Shown: positions 1-9,671, numbered from the stretch's first letter. The stretch is 16,182 bases of DNA from JBLHOS01 sp047623825 (GCA_047623825.1 JBLHOS010000067.1:1-16182), one strand, 5' to 3'. Made by a program: numbers and translations. Notes: generated by a model from the letters alone, not told the origin.

Positions 1-69
1 AGTGGCGCGCCCCGCCTGTATTATCTCTATTTTAGTCCGCAGCGTAAGGCCTTCGCGTCTCCACTCTAG
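1..69 (+). CDS. Possible C-terminal end of a gene entering from the left (LysR-like tail, uncertain)
   Basis: Frame 1 is open from the window edge for 22 codons and ends at TAG. The peptide contains RLYYLYFSPQRKAF, which resembles the end of LysR-type effector-binding domains, where an aliphatic strand is followed by P-x-R-R/Q-R and a final helix. The stretch is far too short to prove a gene. LysR proteins normally carry a longer final helix than is present here, so this could be a truncated or unrelated end. Frame 2 is also open to base 121, so the choice of frame is not secure. Confidence 0.28.
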   Translation, partial: SGAPRLYYLYFSPQRKAFASPL

Positions 70-450
70 CCCGCTCGCCGCCCCGGCCTGCATCTCTGCT
101 TGGCCGATGTCCGGTGTTTAGGGATAGGGACGCGGAGCCGCAAGACCTTTTTCACATAAACATCATATTTCTTGCACAAGGTCTCTTTTATTAAATGATC
201 GCAATTAGTTAGAGGTAAGAAATGTCCTGCTATCAAGTATCAATATAATCAATTTCGCAAAACACATCCGACTCATCCAAAGGGTCAAACCCTACATATC
301 GGCAGATATCCCGTCCGACCGCCATATATGGGTGATTTGCCCTGATTTGTGCTAAGGCAGCAGACAAAGCCAAGGTGGTCGCAAGACAACTTCAAATCAA
401 ATGAATTCAGGAATGTTCTAGCAACCGTGTAAATTAGCGCCAAACCGGAC
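70..450. other. Gene-free AT-rich stretch left of msrQ
   Basis: No convincing coding region was seen on either strand. Bases 122-450 are visibly richer in A and T than the flanking genes. An inverted repeat AGACCTT (143-149) / AAGGTCT (178-184) is separated by 28 bases and followed by CTTTTATT; it could be a weak terminator for the fragment at 1-69, but the loop is long. A small hairpin, AGGGT-CAA-ACCCT, lies at 281-293. The 76-codon open frame on the minus strand over 285-515 has no family look and overlaps msrQ, so I do not call it. Confidence 0.5.
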
Positions 451-1068
451 CTAAGCTGCAGTACGCGGCAATCGCTTACGAATCCAAACAACGCGCAACG
501 CCACCAAAGTTGCAATCACCGCAAAATAGGTCAGCGCCTGCGTGGTCCACACCTTCTCTTGCATGATGAAGTGGGTCCCACCCAGCAACGCCACCACATA
601 GGTGATCCGATGAAGTGAGATCCACTTACGGCCCATCTTTCTGATTGACGATTTCCGTGAGGTCCAGACCAGCGGGATCATTAGCAACAAAGCCACCATC
701 CCAATGATGATGTACCACCGCTTAACCAGATCTTCGAGGACCTGCCCCCAGAGCAAGCCCATGTCTAGAACGACCCACACGGTTAGATGTAGCACGATGT
801 AGGAAAACGCGAGCAGACCAAACGCCCGACGGAACTTTAGAAAATTGAGCCCTGCGTACCTACGCAAAGGCGAGACCATCAATGTCGCGATCAACAGCTG
901 TAGGCCCCAAAGGCCAAGCTGATGCTCCATCACCTTGACTGGATCGACACCCAGGCCCCCCGCCACCCCCTGCCATAACAGCCACGCAGGCGGCACTGCC
1001 CCTAGAATATACAGGGGCCATTCAGGCAGCTTTCGAAGCACCGTGTTGATCTGGTCTACCATCGTCAT
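451..1068 (-). CDS. msrQ: MsrQ, heme-binding membrane subunit of the MsrPQ methionine sulfoxide reductase
   Basis: The product (205 aa) is the usual length for MsrQ (formerly YedZ), the inner-membrane b-type cytochrome that passes electrons to periplasmic MsrP for repair of oxidised methionines. Hydrophobic helices run through the chain: about 15-35, 50-65, 82-103, 118-135, 153-168 and 178-194. Histidines at 49, 94, 153 and 166 (EHQLG, VLHLT, SLHRIT, GTHFIM) are the candidate heme ligands. A longer in-frame reading to 1233 would overlap the end of msrP. I chose the ATG at 1068 because GGAG sits 7 bases upstream and the protein then begins like family members. It follows msrP by about 110 bases that include a terminator-like hairpin, so its expression may be reduced relative to msrP or have its own start. 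Confidence 0.92.
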   Translation of the reverse strand: MTMVDQINTVLRKLPEWPLYILGAVPPAWLLWQGVAGGLGVDPVKVMEHQLGLWGLQLLIATLMVSPLRRYAGLNFLKFRRAFGLLAFSYIVLHLTVWVVLDMGLLWGQVLEDLVKRWYIIIGMVALLLMIPLVWTSRKSSIRKMGRKWISLHRITYVVALLGGTHFIMQEKVWTTQALTYFAVIATLVALRVVWIRKRLPRTAA

Positions 1069-1123
1069 GACAATACTCCGTTCATCGGCAAACATACGAG
1101 ACCAGCCCGTCGCCCTATTGGTA

Positions 1124-1152
1124 TAAGAAAGGCCGCAACCGAAGCTGCGGCC
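1124..1152 (-). terminator. Terminator or attenuator between msrP and msrQ
   Basis: Read on the minus strand, GGCCGCA (1152-1146) pairs with TGCGGCC (1137-1131) around an 8-base loop, followed by TTTCTTAT. That is a 7-bp GC-rich stem with a broken U-tract, just after the msrP stop and before the msrQ start. It would give partial termination. No coding sequence is interrupted. Confidence 0.6.
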
Positions 1153-1177
1153 GAGAGAATACAAAGACCTGAACGCA

Positions 1178-2083
1178 TCAGAAGTTAGCGCGAAGATCCA
1201 TCCCGTCGTATAGGCTGGCAACTTCGCCCTCATAGCCGTTGAACATCAGCGTTTCTTGGCGGCTAGAAAACAGGCCGCCACCGATAAGACGTTCCGAAGC
1301 CTGGCTCCACCGTGGATGGTCGACCTGTGGATTCACGTTGCTATAAAAACCATACTCGCGCGGGCTCGCCATATTCCAGGCTGTCACCGGCTCTTCATCG
1401 GTCAGCGTGATGCGGACAATCGATTTGATCGACTTGAACCCGTACTTCCATGGAACAACCAATCGGATCGGCGCACCATTCTGATTGGGAATGGGTTGGT
1501 CATAGATCCCAGTTGCCATCAGCGTCAGCGGATGCATCGCTTCATCAAGGCGCAGACCCTCACGATACGGCCAGTCCAGATAACGGTAGGCAAGACCCGG
1601 CATCTCTTCGGGCCGGTTCAAAGTCTCAAAGGCGACATAACGTGCGCCCGCCTGAACTCCGGCACGATCCAACAGATCGCGCAGCTCAAACCCGACCCAA
1701 GGGACAACCATCGACCAAGCCTCAACACAGCGGAAGCGGTAGATCCGCTCCTCCAACTCCTGTCCGTCCAAAATGTCCGACAGTGAATATGTCCCTGCTT
1801 CATTGACCATGCCATCAATGACAATGCTCCACGGGTCCGTAGTCAGCTGATGCGCATTGCGCGCCGGGTCATCCTTGCCGGTCCCGAATTCATAGTAATT
1901 GTTGTAGCTTGTGATCTCTTCGAAGGTATTGGGTTCCAGCATTCGCTGCGCCTGTGCAGCACCACCAATCAGGCCTGCGCCCAATGCGGCCCCCGCACCC
2001 GCCATGATCTGGCGGCGGTTCACGTATAACTCTTTAGGTGTCACATCCGCATGTGTAAGCGGGGAACGATATCGACCAGCCAT
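1178..2083 (-). CDS. msrP: MsrP, periplasmic molybdopterin methionine sulfoxide reductase catalytic subunit
   Basis: The product (301 aa) matches MsrP (YedY), a molybdopterin enzyme of the sulfite oxidase fold that reduces methionine sulfoxide in periplasmic proteins. A twin-arginine signal is visible: VNRRQIM at about 22-27, a hydrophobic Ala/Gly stretch, and an AQAQ cleavage region near 43-46, consistent with Tat export of the folded cofactor enzyme. Cys119 in YRFRCVEAWSMVVPW is the expected molybdenum ligand. Later family segments such as PIRLVVPWKYGFKSIKSI are intact. The ATG at 2083 has GGAGG 5 bases upstream. The next gene upstream on the strand ends about 80 bases earlier and I see no strong terminator between them, so they may be co-transcribed. 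Electrons should come from MsrQ. Confidence 0.95.
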   Translation of the reverse strand: MAGRYRSPLTHADVTPKELYVNRRQIMAGAGAALGAGLIGGAAQAQRMLEPNTFEEITSYNNYYEFGTGKDDPARNAHQLTTDPWSIVIDGMVNEAGTYSLSDILDGQELEERIYRFRCVEAWSMVVPWVGFELRDLLDRAGVQAGARYVAFETLNRPEEMPGLAYRYLDWPYREGLRLDEAMHPLTLMATGIYDQPIPNQNGAPIRLVVPWKYGFKSIKSIVRITLTDEEPVTAWNMASPREYGFYSNVNPQVDHPRWSQASERLIGGGLFSSRQETLMFNGYEGEVASLYDGMDLRANF

Positions 2084-2164
2084 TTAATCCTCCGTGATTT
2101 CCTCACACAATGACTCACAAATTAGGCTGCGAGAAACCTAAAGCACCAAATCTCACGAAACTGT

Positions 2165-3640
2165 TTAGCGCGCGTTATCTGTCGGGAATAGCTGGTCCAT
2201 GGGAATTGAGGTGCCGTCAGGCTGTACAAGACGCACATGTTTGCGCCGCAAAAGTCGTGGCTCATGCACACCGACGGAATGCGCAATTGTCTCAACATCA
2301 CTCACAATTCCCTTTGCATACAACGCGACTTTCTTATCCTTGTCCTCAACCACCAGCCCCTTTTGAAACCGGGGATCATGCGTCGTGATGCCTGTAGGGC
2401 AAGTATTCTTGTTGCACTTCAGCGCCTGTATACAGCCTAGGCTGAACATGAAGCCCCGGGCAGATGTTACAAAATCGGCACCCGCCGCCAGCGCCCATGC
2501 AACATCTCCGGGATTCACCAATTTGCCTGAGGCCACAATTCGAATCCGATCTTTCAGTCCCGCCTTATTTCTCAGATCGCTCAACAAGGGCAACGCCTCA
2601 CGGATCGACATGCCAACCAGATCCATCAGCGGCATCGGCGACGCACCGGTTCCGCCCTCTCCACCGTCAAGTGTAATAAAGTCAGGGGCACTTTCGAGGC
2701 CACGCGCGTTGATCTCAGCGAAGAGGTCTCGAAACGGATCAAGTCCGCCCATGACCGTCTTGATCCCTACCGGCTTGCCAGAGATCTCGCGGATCCTGCC
2801 CACCAGATCCAACAGTTCAGCAAAATTGCTGACCTCGCGATGCCGGTTCGGCGACAGGCTGTCAGCGCCCGGTTGGATACCGCGGATCTCAGCAATCTCA
2901 GGCGTGATCTTTTCGGCAGGAAGAATGCCACCTTTGCCTGGCTTGGCCCCCTGCGCCAATTTCAGCTCGAACATCTTTACTTCGGGATGAGCCGCAACTT
3001 TTCGCAGCTTGTCCTCGTCCAATCGCCCATCAACATCACGCACGCCATATTTGGCAGTGCCGATCTGGAACACGATATCGGCGCCCCCTTCCAGATGGTA
3101 CGGCGACATCCCACCCTCGCCAGTGTTGATCCACATGCCGGCCAGTTTGGCGCCGCGGCTTAGCGCGCGAACCGCAGGGCGCGAAATCGCGCCGTAGCTC
3201 ATACCTGAGATATTGAAAAACGATTGGGCAGCATAAGGCTGCCGCGTATGAGGACCAATAATCATTGCCTCGCTGACCGACGACTGATCGTCCAACGGCG
3301 GAAACGGATCGGGCACAAATATCGGGGTTCCAACCACGCTGGTATTTCGGGTCGACCCGAATGCAATTGTGTTGGAGGCCCCAAGGGACGCATGCTTTAC
3401 CCATTCGCGCTGAGCACGGTTAAACGGCAGCTCTTCTCGGTCCATCGCAAAGAAATACTGACGGAAGAATTCACCCAACGTTGAGAAGAGATGCCGGAAC
3501 CTGCCAATGACCGGATAGTTCCGCCGAATAGCGTCGCCAGTTTGCAACCTGTCCACGATTCCAATGATAACCATCGCCAACGCCGTCGTCCCGATTACAA
3601 GCCAAAATGCCAGCGCCATCGCCTCTAAATACCAACTCAT
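2165..3640 (-). CDS. Membrane-anchored FMN-binding glutamate-synthase-domain protein with 3Fe-4S motif
   Basis: The product (491 aa) carries the FMN/3Fe-4S catalytic domain of the glutamate synthase large subunit but lacks the glutaminase domain and the C-terminal beta-helix domain. A hydrophobic N-terminus (about 7-29) predicts a membrane anchor, after which the rest would face the cytoplasm. The synthase-like domain spans about 90-460: SGMSYGAIS at 145-153, INTGEGG at 171-177, KPGKGGILP at 233-241, and DGGEGGTGASP near 325-335 (FMN/substrate loop). Cys403, Cys409 and Cys414 have the C-x5-C-x4-C spacing of the GOGAT 3Fe-4S cluster. No gltD-like NADPH partner is nearby, so glutamate synthesis is not implied and the substrate is unknown. 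The start ATG at 3640 has an AGGG-like site; a later start would lose the anchor. The neighbour downstream is msrP. Confidence 0.85.
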   Translation of the reverse strand: MSWYLEAMALAFWLVIGTTALAMVIIGIVDRLQTGDAIRRNYPVIGRFRHLFSTLGEFFRQYFFAMDREELPFNRAQREWVKHASLGASNTIAFGSTRNTSVVGTPIFVPDPFPPLDDQSSVSEAMIIGPHTRQPYAAQSFFNISGMSYGAISRPAVRALSRGAKLAGMWINTGEGGMSPYHLEGGADIVFQIGTAKYGVRDVDGRLDEDKLRKVAAHPEVKMFELKLAQGAKPGKGGILPAEKITPEIAEIRGIQPGADSLSPNRHREVSNFAELLDLVGRIREISGKPVGIKTVMGGLDPFRDLFAEINARGLESAPDFITLDGGEGGTGASPMPLMDLVGMSIREALPLLSDLRNKAGLKDRIRIVASGKLVNPGDVAWALAAGADFVTSARGFMFSLGCIQALKCNKNTCPTGITTHDPRFQKGLVVEDKDKKVALYAKGIVSDVETIAHSVGVHEPRLLRRKHVRLVQPDGTSIPMDQLFPTDNAR

Positions 3641-3889
3641 CTGCCAGCCCTTTATGTGTCATCGCCAAATTTTCTGGCCATTTTTGTGGTTAAAGTCGAC
3701 GCTACGGATAAACTTTGTTCACGCCAATTCACAAGAGTTTGACTGGTCGACAAAAATGTTGGTGGCTTAGGACGAAATTCCCACTTGGCAAGGCGCGCAG
3801 ATGTCGCTCGGCGGATTTGCCCAAACTGATATGCCAACTAACTACAGCTCAGGGTGGAACAGTCCGCCTTCAGTCAAGGGATTTTTGTA

Positions 3890-4372
3890 ATGATCAGACG
3901 TCAATTTTTAGCCTTCGCAACATGTACAATGCTTGCAGCGCCTGCTTTTGCAGACGGCCACAGCATGGACATCGTCGACACTGCCGTCTCTGCCGGAACA
4001 TTTGAAACACTGGTCGCCGCAGTGACCGCTGCAGGTTTGGTCGACACACTGAAAGGTGAAGGTCCATTTACCGTCTTCGCCCCAACAGATGACGCTTTTG
4101 CAGCCCTGCCAGAGGGCACAGTTGACAGCTTGTTGTTGGAAGAGAACCTTGACCAGCTAGTGGGCATCCTGACCTATCACGTCGTCGCGGGCGAAGTACT
4201 GTCGACAGATCTGTCAGACGGCATGATGGCGACAACGCTTCAGGGCACCGACATAGCGATCGGTACTGAAGGCGGCGTCACGGTTAATGGCGCAAATGTC
4301 ATCACCGCGGACATCGCGACATCAAACGGCGTGATCCATGTGATCGACGCTGTTTTGCTGCCAGCCTCCTAA
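3890..4372 (+). CDS. Exported fasciclin (FAS1) domain protein
   Basis: The protein (160 aa) is a signal peptide plus one FAS1 domain. The N-terminus MIRRQFLAFATC...APAFA|DG predicts export with cleavage after residue 21; the RRQFL core also fits a twin-arginine motif, so Sec versus Tat is open. The FAS1 hallmarks are present: FTVFAPTDDAFAALP (about 63-77), ILTYHVVAGEV (H2 region), and the closing SNGVIHVIDAVLLP. Bacterial FAS1 proteins are secreted or surface adhesion-like proteins of mostly unknown partner. A start 12 codons earlier is possible, but AAGGG ends 9 bases before the ATG at 3890 and the signal peptide begins there. It is divergent from the GOGAT-like gene and followed after 74 bases by a paralogue. 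Confidence 0.9.
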   Translation: MIRRQFLAFATCTMLAAPAFADGHSMDIVDTAVSAGTFETLVAAVTAAGLVDTLKGEGPFTVFAPTDDAFAALPEGTVDSLLLEENLDQLVGILTYHVVAGEVLSTDLSDGMMATTLQGTDIAIGTEGGVTVNGANVITADIATSNGVIHVIDAVLLPAS

Positions 4373-4386
4373 AGACGACGATCTAC

Positions 4387-4415
4387 GGATGGGCCGGACT
4401 AATCACGGCCCATCC
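4387..4415 (+). other. Intercistronic hairpin between the two fasciclin genes
   Basis: GGATGGGCCG (4387-4396) is perfectly complementary to CGGCCCATCC (4406-4415) around a 9-base loop. The following bases, TGTCTAAAATT, are not a real U-tract, so I read it as a processing or mRNA-stabilising hairpin, or a weak terminator, placed to set different levels for the two fasciclin genes. Confidence 0.6.
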
Positions 4416-4446
4416 TGTCTAAAATTAAAGAATAAGGAGATTTACT

Positions 4447-4938
4447 ATGAAAAGACGTATTGTCCTCAGGGCCGTTGCAGCCATCGGCTTGGCGGCACTA
4501 GTTTCCGCATGCGCCCCAATGATGGACGACGGCGATGATATCGTTGATATCGCTGCCTCCAATCCTGATTTCTCAACTCTGGTCGCTGCGGTGTCTGCGG
4601 CGGGCCTCGTCGACACACTAAAGAGCGATGGACCTTTCACAGTCTTCGCACCGACCAACGCGGCCTTTGCCGCCCTACCAGCAGGCACAGTCGAAAGCCT
4701 GCTTTTGCCAGAAAACCGCGACACGCTGATAAGCATCTTGACCTATCACGTCGTGCCCGGTGCCGTAACATCTGACCAACTGGCCGGTCAGCGGATCGAT
4801 GTCGCCACTGTTCAAGGTGACACAGTCCACATCAATGGCACCCATGGTGTTCGTGTTAACGACGCAACGGTCACAACCGCTGACATCATCGCAAGCAATG
4901 GTGTGATCCATGTGATCGACACTGTTCTGCTGCCATAA
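4447..4938 (+). CDS. Fasciclin (FAS1) domain lipoprotein
   Basis: This is a 163-aa paralogue of the preceding gene. It starts with a lipoprotein signal: a basic MKRR, a hydrophobic stretch, and a lipobox ending at Cys22 (LVSAC). The next residues are APMMDDGDD, with no Asp at the position right after the Cys, so outer-membrane sorting is plausible. The FAS1 domain has FTVFAPTNAAFAALP, ILTYHVVPGAV and SNGVIHVIDTVLLP, each nearly the same as in the upstream copy, and the chain stops right after the last strand. AAGGAGA lies 6 bases before the ATG, a better ribosome site than that of the first copy. The likely outcome is one soluble and one membrane-tethered form of the same domain, made from one transcript. 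Confidence 0.92.
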   Translation: MKRRIVLRAVAAIGLAALVSACAPMMDDGDDIVDIAASNPDFSTLVAAVSAAGLVDTLKSDGPFTVFAPTNAAFAALPAGTVESLLLPENRDTLISILTYHVVPGAVTSDQLAGQRIDVATVQGDTVHINGTHGVRVNDATVTTADIIASNGVIHVIDTVLLP

Positions 4939-4940
4939 TT

Positions 4941-4978
4941 AAAAAAGACCCCCGCAACGGAATTCCGTTGCGGGGGTC
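4941..4978 (-). terminator. Rho-independent terminator of clpB (32-nt perfect palindrome)
   Basis: Bases 4947-4978 form a perfect palindrome of 16+16 bases, with core CGCAACGGAATTCCGTTGCG, between the convergent fasciclin lipoprotein gene and clpB. On the minus strand it begins 7 bases past the clpB stop and is followed by six T (4946-4941), a textbook terminator. On the plus strand the stem is followed by AATTATCTTA, which is a poor U-tract, so termination from the fasciclin side should be weaker. Confidence 0.88.
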
Positions 4979-4985
4979 AATTATC

Positions 4986-7601
<2,616 letters not shown>

Positions 7602-7679
7602 ATCGTCTCTCCTTTAACAAGCGCCCGTTTAAGTGCCACCCGCATTTTGCGGCATGACATTTATTGGGCCTCAGGTTCT

Positions 7680-7708
7680 ATTTGGGGGGCATTTTGCCCT
7701 TGTTCAAG
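7680..7708 (-). promoter_or_regulatory. Heat-shock (sigma32/RpoH) promoter of clpB
   Basis: On the minus strand, CTTGAA (7708-7703) and CCCCAAAT (7687-7680) are 15 bases apart, matching the RpoH pattern CTTGAA-N11/15-CCCCATNT. Transcription would start near 7672, giving a leader of about 70 bases before clpB. The spacer itself contains the inverted repeat GGGCA-TTT-TGCCC (plus strand 7687-7699), and a matching CCGCA-TTT-TGCGG is in the leader at 7640-7652. No CIRCE element was seen. Confidence 0.8.
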
Positions 7709-7773
7709 GTCTGACGATGGACAGCGCGCCACGCCCGAGGTAGGCCCACCCACGTTAATAAAGGATGCTACCC

Positions 7774-8490
7774 ATGTCTGATGACCGTCTGATTGTGGCT
7801 CTTGATGTTCCCAACGCATTAGCAGGTCTGGAACTGGCCAAAAAACTTGGCGATACCGTCTCATTTTATAAAATTGGCCTCGGCATGCTGTGCGGTGGCG
7901 GGTTAGCGTTGGCCAATGAGCTTAAGCAGGAACACGACAAACGCATTTTTCTGGATATGAAACTGTTTGATATCGGCGCAACGGTAGAAGCTGCAGTGCG
8001 CGGCCTTGCACAGTTTGATCTCGATTTTCTGACGGTCCACGGCGATCCGCACGTTGTTCGCGCGGCAAAAGCAGGCGCTGTTGGAAAAGATCTAAAGATC
8101 CTTGCCGTGACAATCCTGACGTCTTTGGACCGTGACGACCTGGACGCAAGCCTGATGAAGGACGGCACAATCTCTAACCTTGTCCTTGATCGTGCCGCAT
8201 ATGCGTTCGAGGCTGGTGCAGATGGTGTTATCGCCTCGCCACAAGAGGCCGCTTTGATCCGGGCAATGCCCGAAGCGATTGATCGTCTGATCGTCACGCC
8301 GGGTGTGCGTCCTGCGGGTGCCGCATTGGGCGATCAAAAACGCGTCGCGACACCAACGAATGCGATTGCGGATGGTGCCGATCATGTCGTCGTCGGGCGG
8401 CCTATCTGGCAGTCCCGCGATCCTAAGGCCGCAGCCGAAGCAATCCTAAGGGAACTAGCCTCCCCTCAAGCACAGCGCCGCAATCTCTAA
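7774..8490 (+). CDS. pyrF: Orotidine 5'-phosphate decarboxylase
   Basis: The product (238 aa) is the usual length for PyrF, the cytoplasmic TIM-barrel enzyme that decarboxylates OMP to UMP in the last step of pyrimidine synthesis. Active-site residues are visible: Asp11 (VALDVP), Lys33 (FYKIG) and the tetrad region FLDMKLFDIG with Asp61, Lys63 and Asp66. The phosphate-binding end is intact (TPGVRPAG and VVGRPIW). An in-frame ATG at 7765 overlaps the ribosome site AAGGA (7761-7765), so the ATG at 7774, 8 bases after it, is the likely start. It is divergent from clpB, and its stop lies 3 bases from the nfeD stop of the facing unit, so any terminators must lie inside the opposing genes. Confidence 0.95.
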   Translation: MSDDRLIVALDVPNALAGLELAKKLGDTVSFYKIGLGMLCGGGLALANELKQEHDKRIFLDMKLFDIGATVEAAVRGLAQFDLDFLTVHGDPHVVRAAKAGAVGKDLKILAVTILTSLDRDDLDASLMKDGTISNLVLDRAAYAFEAGADGVIASPQEAALIRAMPEAIDRLIVTPGVRPAGAALGDQKRVATPTNAIADGADHVVVGRPIWQSRDPKAAAEAILRELASPQAQRRNL

Positions 8491-8493
8491 ACC

Positions 8494-8778
8494 TCAATCA
8501 TTGATGTCATGTTCAAAGGTTTTCAACTGACCCTTGCGGACGCCCAGTAGTCTGCGCAGCGCAAGCCACGCGATCACCGATAAAATCGCAAATGTCAGCA
8601 TCAAGATAGGCAGGGACCCCGCCATCATCGCGGCCAATGGCCCGCCAAGCAGCAAGATGAAACCGACGATACCAGCCCCAATGGCAAAGCCCAACAAAAT
8701 GAACCCCGGCAAGATGACCTCAGCAACGCCCAAAACCAGCGCTGCGGCCAGCCATACCCAAGACTCTTGCCATAACAT
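8494..8778 (-). CDS. Short NfeD-family membrane protein (partner of the SPFH protein)
   Basis: The product (94 aa) has three or so hydrophobic segments: about 5-20, 24-45 and 50-75, with Gly-rich LLGFAIGAGIVGF. It ends in a charged tail, RRLLGVRKGQLKTFEHDIND. NfeD proteins pair with SPFH/stomatin proteins in the inner membrane. Longer members carry a C-terminal OB-fold domain of roughly 60-80 residues, which is absent here. Its ATG overlaps the stop of the upstream SPFH gene as TAATG, a strong sign of translational coupling and joint function. Family assignment rests on this context plus the membrane pattern. Confidence 0.82.
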   Translation of the reverse strand: MLWQESWVWLAAALVLGVAEVILPGFILLGFAIGAGIVGFILLLGGPLAAMMAGSLPILMLTFAILSVIAWLALRRLLGVRKGQLKTFEHDIND

Positions 8779-9671
8779 TAGGACCGTCCCTTCAGCATCT
8801 GGAACGCTTTGCCAAAGGCATCGGCCGCATCTGCTGGCAGGATAATTGTTGAATTCCCACTGCCTTTGGCAATGCTGGACAACCCTTCGACCTGCTTAAG
8901 CGCGATCTGATATTGCGCAGCCTCAAGACCATTCTCGGCAATCGCGACGGCCACAACCTTGGTGGCATACGCCTCGGCATCCGCCTCAATCCTGCGCGCC
9001 TCTGCGATCTGTTTGGCTGCATATAGCTGCGCATCGGCGTTCAATTCAACCGCGCGCTTCAAGCCCTCGGCCTCAGTCACAGCAGCGCGGCGCGCACGCT
9101 CAGCATTCAGCTGTTGCAACATCGCATCTCGGGTCGCCTGATCAAGATTGACGTCCAGCAATTCGGCCCGTGTCACCTCAATCCCCCAATCGTCAACCGC
9201 GCTCTCAACCAGAATTTTGACTTCGCCAGTCAGGCGCGTACGATCAGACTGGACCTGATCCAGCTCCATCTTGCCGATTTCGGCCCGTACAATCCCGGCA
9301 ACTGTCGTCGCAATTGCGGCGTCCACGTCGCGAATACGGTAAACTGTCTTTTCAGGCTCAGTGATCCGGTAGAATACGCTAGTTTCTACCTTCACCAAAA
9401 CGTTGTCGCTGGTGATTGCGTCTTGCGTGGCTGTTGGCAACTGCCGCTCAAGGACTGAAATTTTGTGCTTCACGCGATCCAAAAACGGGACAATGAAGTT
9501 AATCCCAGGGCCCAAGACGCTGCGCAAACGGCCAAACCGTTCAACAACATGCTTTTCCGATTGTGGCACAATTCGAATGCCCAGAAAGATGCACAGGATG
9601 ATGAAGCCGGCCAGCAAGAAGATCACTAGGTTCTGCCCAATCAACGTCTGCACTTCAGATTGTAGTTCCAT
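8778..9671 (-). CDS. SPFH/Band 7 (stomatin/QmcA-type) membrane protein
   Basis: The product (297 aa) has one N-terminal membrane helix (about 15-33) followed by the Band 7 domain, with typical segments VPQSEKHVVERFGR, LGPGINFIVPFLDRV, DAITSDNV and VKVETSVFYRI. A long Ala/Glu/Arg-rich coiled coil (about 190-255, e.g. AERARRAAVTEAEG) follows, as in QmcA, stomatin and paraslipin proteins. Such proteins form large membrane-bound assemblies linked to membrane microdomains and FtsH-type quality control. A GTG start 5 codons further out (9686) is possible. I chose the ATG at 9671 because AAGGA is 7 bases upstream of it. The adjoining nfeD gene overlaps its stop by one base. Confidence 0.92.
   Translation of the reverse strand: MELQSEVQTLIGQNLVIFLLAGFIILCIFLGIRIVPQSEKHVVERFGRLRSVLGPGINFIVPFLDRVKHKISVLERQLPTATQDAITSDNVLVKVETSVFYRITEPEKTVYRIRDVDAAIATTVAGIVRAEIGKMELDQVQSDRTRLTGEVKILVESAVDDWGIEVTRAELLDVNLDQATRDAMLQQLNAERARRAAVTEAEGLKRAVELNADAQLYAAKQIAEARRIEADAEAYATKVVAVAIAENGLEAAQYQIALKQVEGLSSIAKGSGNSTIILPADAADAFGKAFQMLKGRS

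Noticed and set aside
285..515. 76-codon minus-strand open frame left of msrQ
   Set aside because: It overlaps the msrQ end in another frame, shows no family features and has no good ribosome site.
1069..1233. N-terminal extension of msrQ
   Set aside because: It would run over the msrP-msrQ hairpin and the end of msrP; the ATG at 1068 has a proper ribosome site and gives the normal family length.
1256..1806. Two long plus-strand open frames inside msrP
   Set aside because: They are shadows of the well-supported msrP gene, with no domain signal of their own.
3641..3889. Promoter or extracytoplasmic sigma site for the first fasciclin gene
   Set aside because: TTGCCC (3817) and TAACTA (3839) are 16 bases apart but the -10 is poor, and GGAAC at 3857 is too close to the start with no partner.
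7602..7773. CIRCE element for HrcA control of clpB
   Set aside because: No TTAGCACTC-N9-GAGTGCTAA pattern is seen; the RpoH promoter explains heat control.
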